DNA of 21,725 nucleotides from Bacillota bacterium (GTDB lineage: Bacteria > Bacillota > Bacilli > Paenibacillales > NBRC-103111): assembly GCA_023388055.1 (NCBI GenBank), contig JAEWGW010000043.1:1-21725 (forward strand), read 5' to 3'. This document shows positions 20,718 to 21,725 of the stretch, piece after piece. The translations under genes and the position numbers were made by a program. How positions within the stretch are numbered: position 1 is the first letter of the stretch; each line of letters begins with the position of its first letter. The notes below the pieces were generated by a model. It was not told the origin of the DNA. It was given only the letters and a program-made list of their open reading frames with translations, and ran no database searches.

Positions 20718-21512
20718 ATGACAAAATGGAAGGCAATGACCTTTAATCTTCGGATTATGGCGGAGGCTGACGGCGATAACGTCTGGACCCGCCGTGTCCA
20801 TGCGGCGGCACAGGCGGTTCTCCGCGAACAGCCGGATATTCTGTGTACACAGGAAGGCCGCTACAGCATGCTGCAGGACCTGCAGGCGGAGCTGCCCGGT
20901 TACCGGTGGATCGGGGAGGGACGCCAGGGAGGCCGTGAGGACGAGCATTGTGCCGTGTTCTATGATAAGGCCAAATGGCTGCTTCTGGAGGCAGGACATT
21001 TTAGCCTGTCGGAGAAGCCGGACGTGCTGGGAACATTAAGCTGGGACACGAGATGCCCCCGTATGTGTACCTGGTTACGGCTCCAGGAAGTAGAGACCGG
21101 CCGGGAAATTGCCGTGTTTAATACCCATCTGGACCATATTAGCGAGGAAGCTCAAATCAAGGGTATGGAGCTTATCCGCAGACGGATGGAGAGCTTCAGG
21201 AAGTCTGCGCCGGAGACACCCCTGCTTCTTGCCGGAGACCTGAATGTGGAGCCGGATCATCCGGTGATTCTCGGGTTGGAGCAGGCAGGATACCGGAATG
21301 CCTATGGCGTATTGCCCCCGGGCTCACCGGAGACCAGCCCCGGCCAGACCTTCCATGATTTCCAGGGCGGCGAGAACGGGTTGCCCATCGATTATATATT
21401 CACCTCTCCCGAGCTCCGCGTGGAAGCCGTGCGGGTAGACAGGAGCAGGTACGAGGGGCGGTACCCGTCCGACCATTATCCAGTCTGCGCCGTTTTGGCG
21501 TTGCCCGGCTGA
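20718..21512 (+). CDS. Endonuclease/exonuclease/phosphatase family protein
   Basis: The 264-residue protein has all the metal- and phosphate-handling motifs of the EEP fold: TFNLR (N10), CTQEGR (E46), FNTHLDH (H137, D139), LAGDLNVEPD (D174, N176), LPIDYIF (D225) and YPSDHYPV (D252, H253). There is no signal peptide or membrane segment. Such enzymes cleave phosphoester bonds in DNA, RNA, sphingomyelin or sugar/inositol phosphates. The compact form with DYIF and SDHYPV resembles the small stand-alone bacterial members whose substrate is unknown. The Shine-Dalgarno AAAGGAGAT before ATG 20718 is clear. It lies 85 bp after lepB in the same direction, with no terminator between, so the two may share a transcript. 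Confidence 0.9.
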   Translation: MTKWKAMTFNLRIMAEADGDNVWTRRVHAAAQAVLREQPDILCTQEGRYSMLQDLQAELPGYRWIGEGRQGGREDEHCAVFYDKAKWLLLEAGHFSLSEKPDVLGTLSWDTRCPRMCTWLRLQEVETGREIAVFNTHLDHISEEAQIKGMELIRRRMESFRKSAPETPLLLAGDLNVEPDHPVILGLEQAGYRNAYGVLPPGSPETSPGQTFHDFQGGENGLPIDYIFTSPELRVEAVRVDRSRYEGRYPSDHYPVCAVLALPG

Positions 21513-21531
21513 AACCAACTTTTTGACTATC

Positions 21532-21568
21532 AACCCGTCTGGGGGAGATCTCCATTCAGGCGGGTTTT
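21532..21568 (+). terminator. Terminator after the EEP gene
   Basis: AACCCGTCTG (21532-21541) pairs with CAGGCGGGTT (21557-21566) with one G-T pair, followed by TT. The palindrome GGAGATCTCC (21544-21553) lies in the loop. The T run TTTT (21565-21568) overlaps the stem end. Confidence 0.85.
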
Positions 21569-21599
21569 GTGTTGCCGGACAAGCTCTTACATTTCCCTC

Positions 21600-21725
21600 T
21601 GTCAATAGTCTGAGAAAATGTCACCTTAACTCTTCTAAGAAAATGTCACTTTCAATCTAGATCAAGGCCACCTACCAGGAGGCCTCGGCATAGCTATTGT
21701 GTTGGGAATAGGTGGCATCTTGGAA
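21600..21725. mobile_element. Probable end of an insertion sequence (IS21-like), partial
   Basis: From 21600 the sequence begins TGTCAATAG and carries two near-identical boxes, GAGAAAATGTCAC (21612-21624) and AAGAAAATGTCAC (21637-21649), 25 bp apart. Multiple repeated boxes behind a TGTCA-type tip are typical of IS21-family ends. At 21664-21723 an inverted repeat pairs CCACCTA (21669-21675) with TAGGTGG (21709-21715), with outer CAAG/CTTG pairs. No transposase gene is inside the window; the element would continue to the right. The family is a guess from memory. Confidence 0.5.

Overview
This window looks like chromosomal DNA of a moderately high-GC spore-former, most likely Paenibacillus or a close relative. 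The grounds are a Bacillota-type 16S rRNA 5' end, a Bacillus-style rRNA leader, the pcrB-pcrA-ligA gene order, a BlaI/M56 pair, a Sip-type signal peptidase, a tRNA array without encoded CCA in most genes, and families of short intergenic hairpin repeats. The genus is inferred from memory; no database search was run.

Layout. Positions 1-102 hold the 5' end of a 16S rRNA gene on the minus strand, with a leader, a boxA-like sequence and a strong promoter (254-282). Upstream in the same direction lie an Lgt-type prolipoprotein diacylglyceryl transferase (292-1083) and a BlaI-family repressor/M56 membrane protease pair (1162-2387). Near-identical 17-bp BlaI-type palindromes sit in the promoter of blaI (2406-2422) and of lgt (1124-1140), so lgt looks like a target of this pair. 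The pcrB-pcrA-ligA operon follows on the minus strand (7747 down to 2529) with its own promoter and terminator. Three small plus-strand genes come next: an unknown two-part protein, an unknown secreted protein and an HNH-type zinc protein. They are followed by a minus-strand DUF1835 gene.

Positions 10617-14880 carry a GldA/F/G-like ABC-2 exporter operon ending in a DUF4340 gene. Upstream of it is an approximately 400-bp gene-free stretch with four evenly built hairpins (15053-15243), then a large double U32-family protein (15361-17871). Two copies of a hairpin-plus-Shine-Dalgarno repeat stand directly before the GldG-like gene and the U32 gene.

Positions 18181-19023 are an eight-gene tRNA operon (Ser, fMet, Asp, Thr, Tyr, His, Lys, Leu) with promoter and terminator. 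Just beyond it is a small segment with an N-terminally truncated PIN-domain gene and a small partner gene, closed by a 32-bp exact copy of the tRNA-Leu 3' part (19916-19947). This looks like a remnant of a tRNA-targeted insertion. The window ends with signal peptidase I (20078-20632), an endonuclease/exonuclease/phosphatase-family protein (20718-21512), a terminator, and what appears to be the end of an IS element (from about 21600).

The most rewarding points for a second look are the BlaI/M56-lgt circuit next to an rRNA operon, the tRNA-Leu fragment bounding the PIN pair, the repeated Shine-Dalgarno-proximal hairpins, and the palindrome between pcrB and its divergent unknown neighbour.
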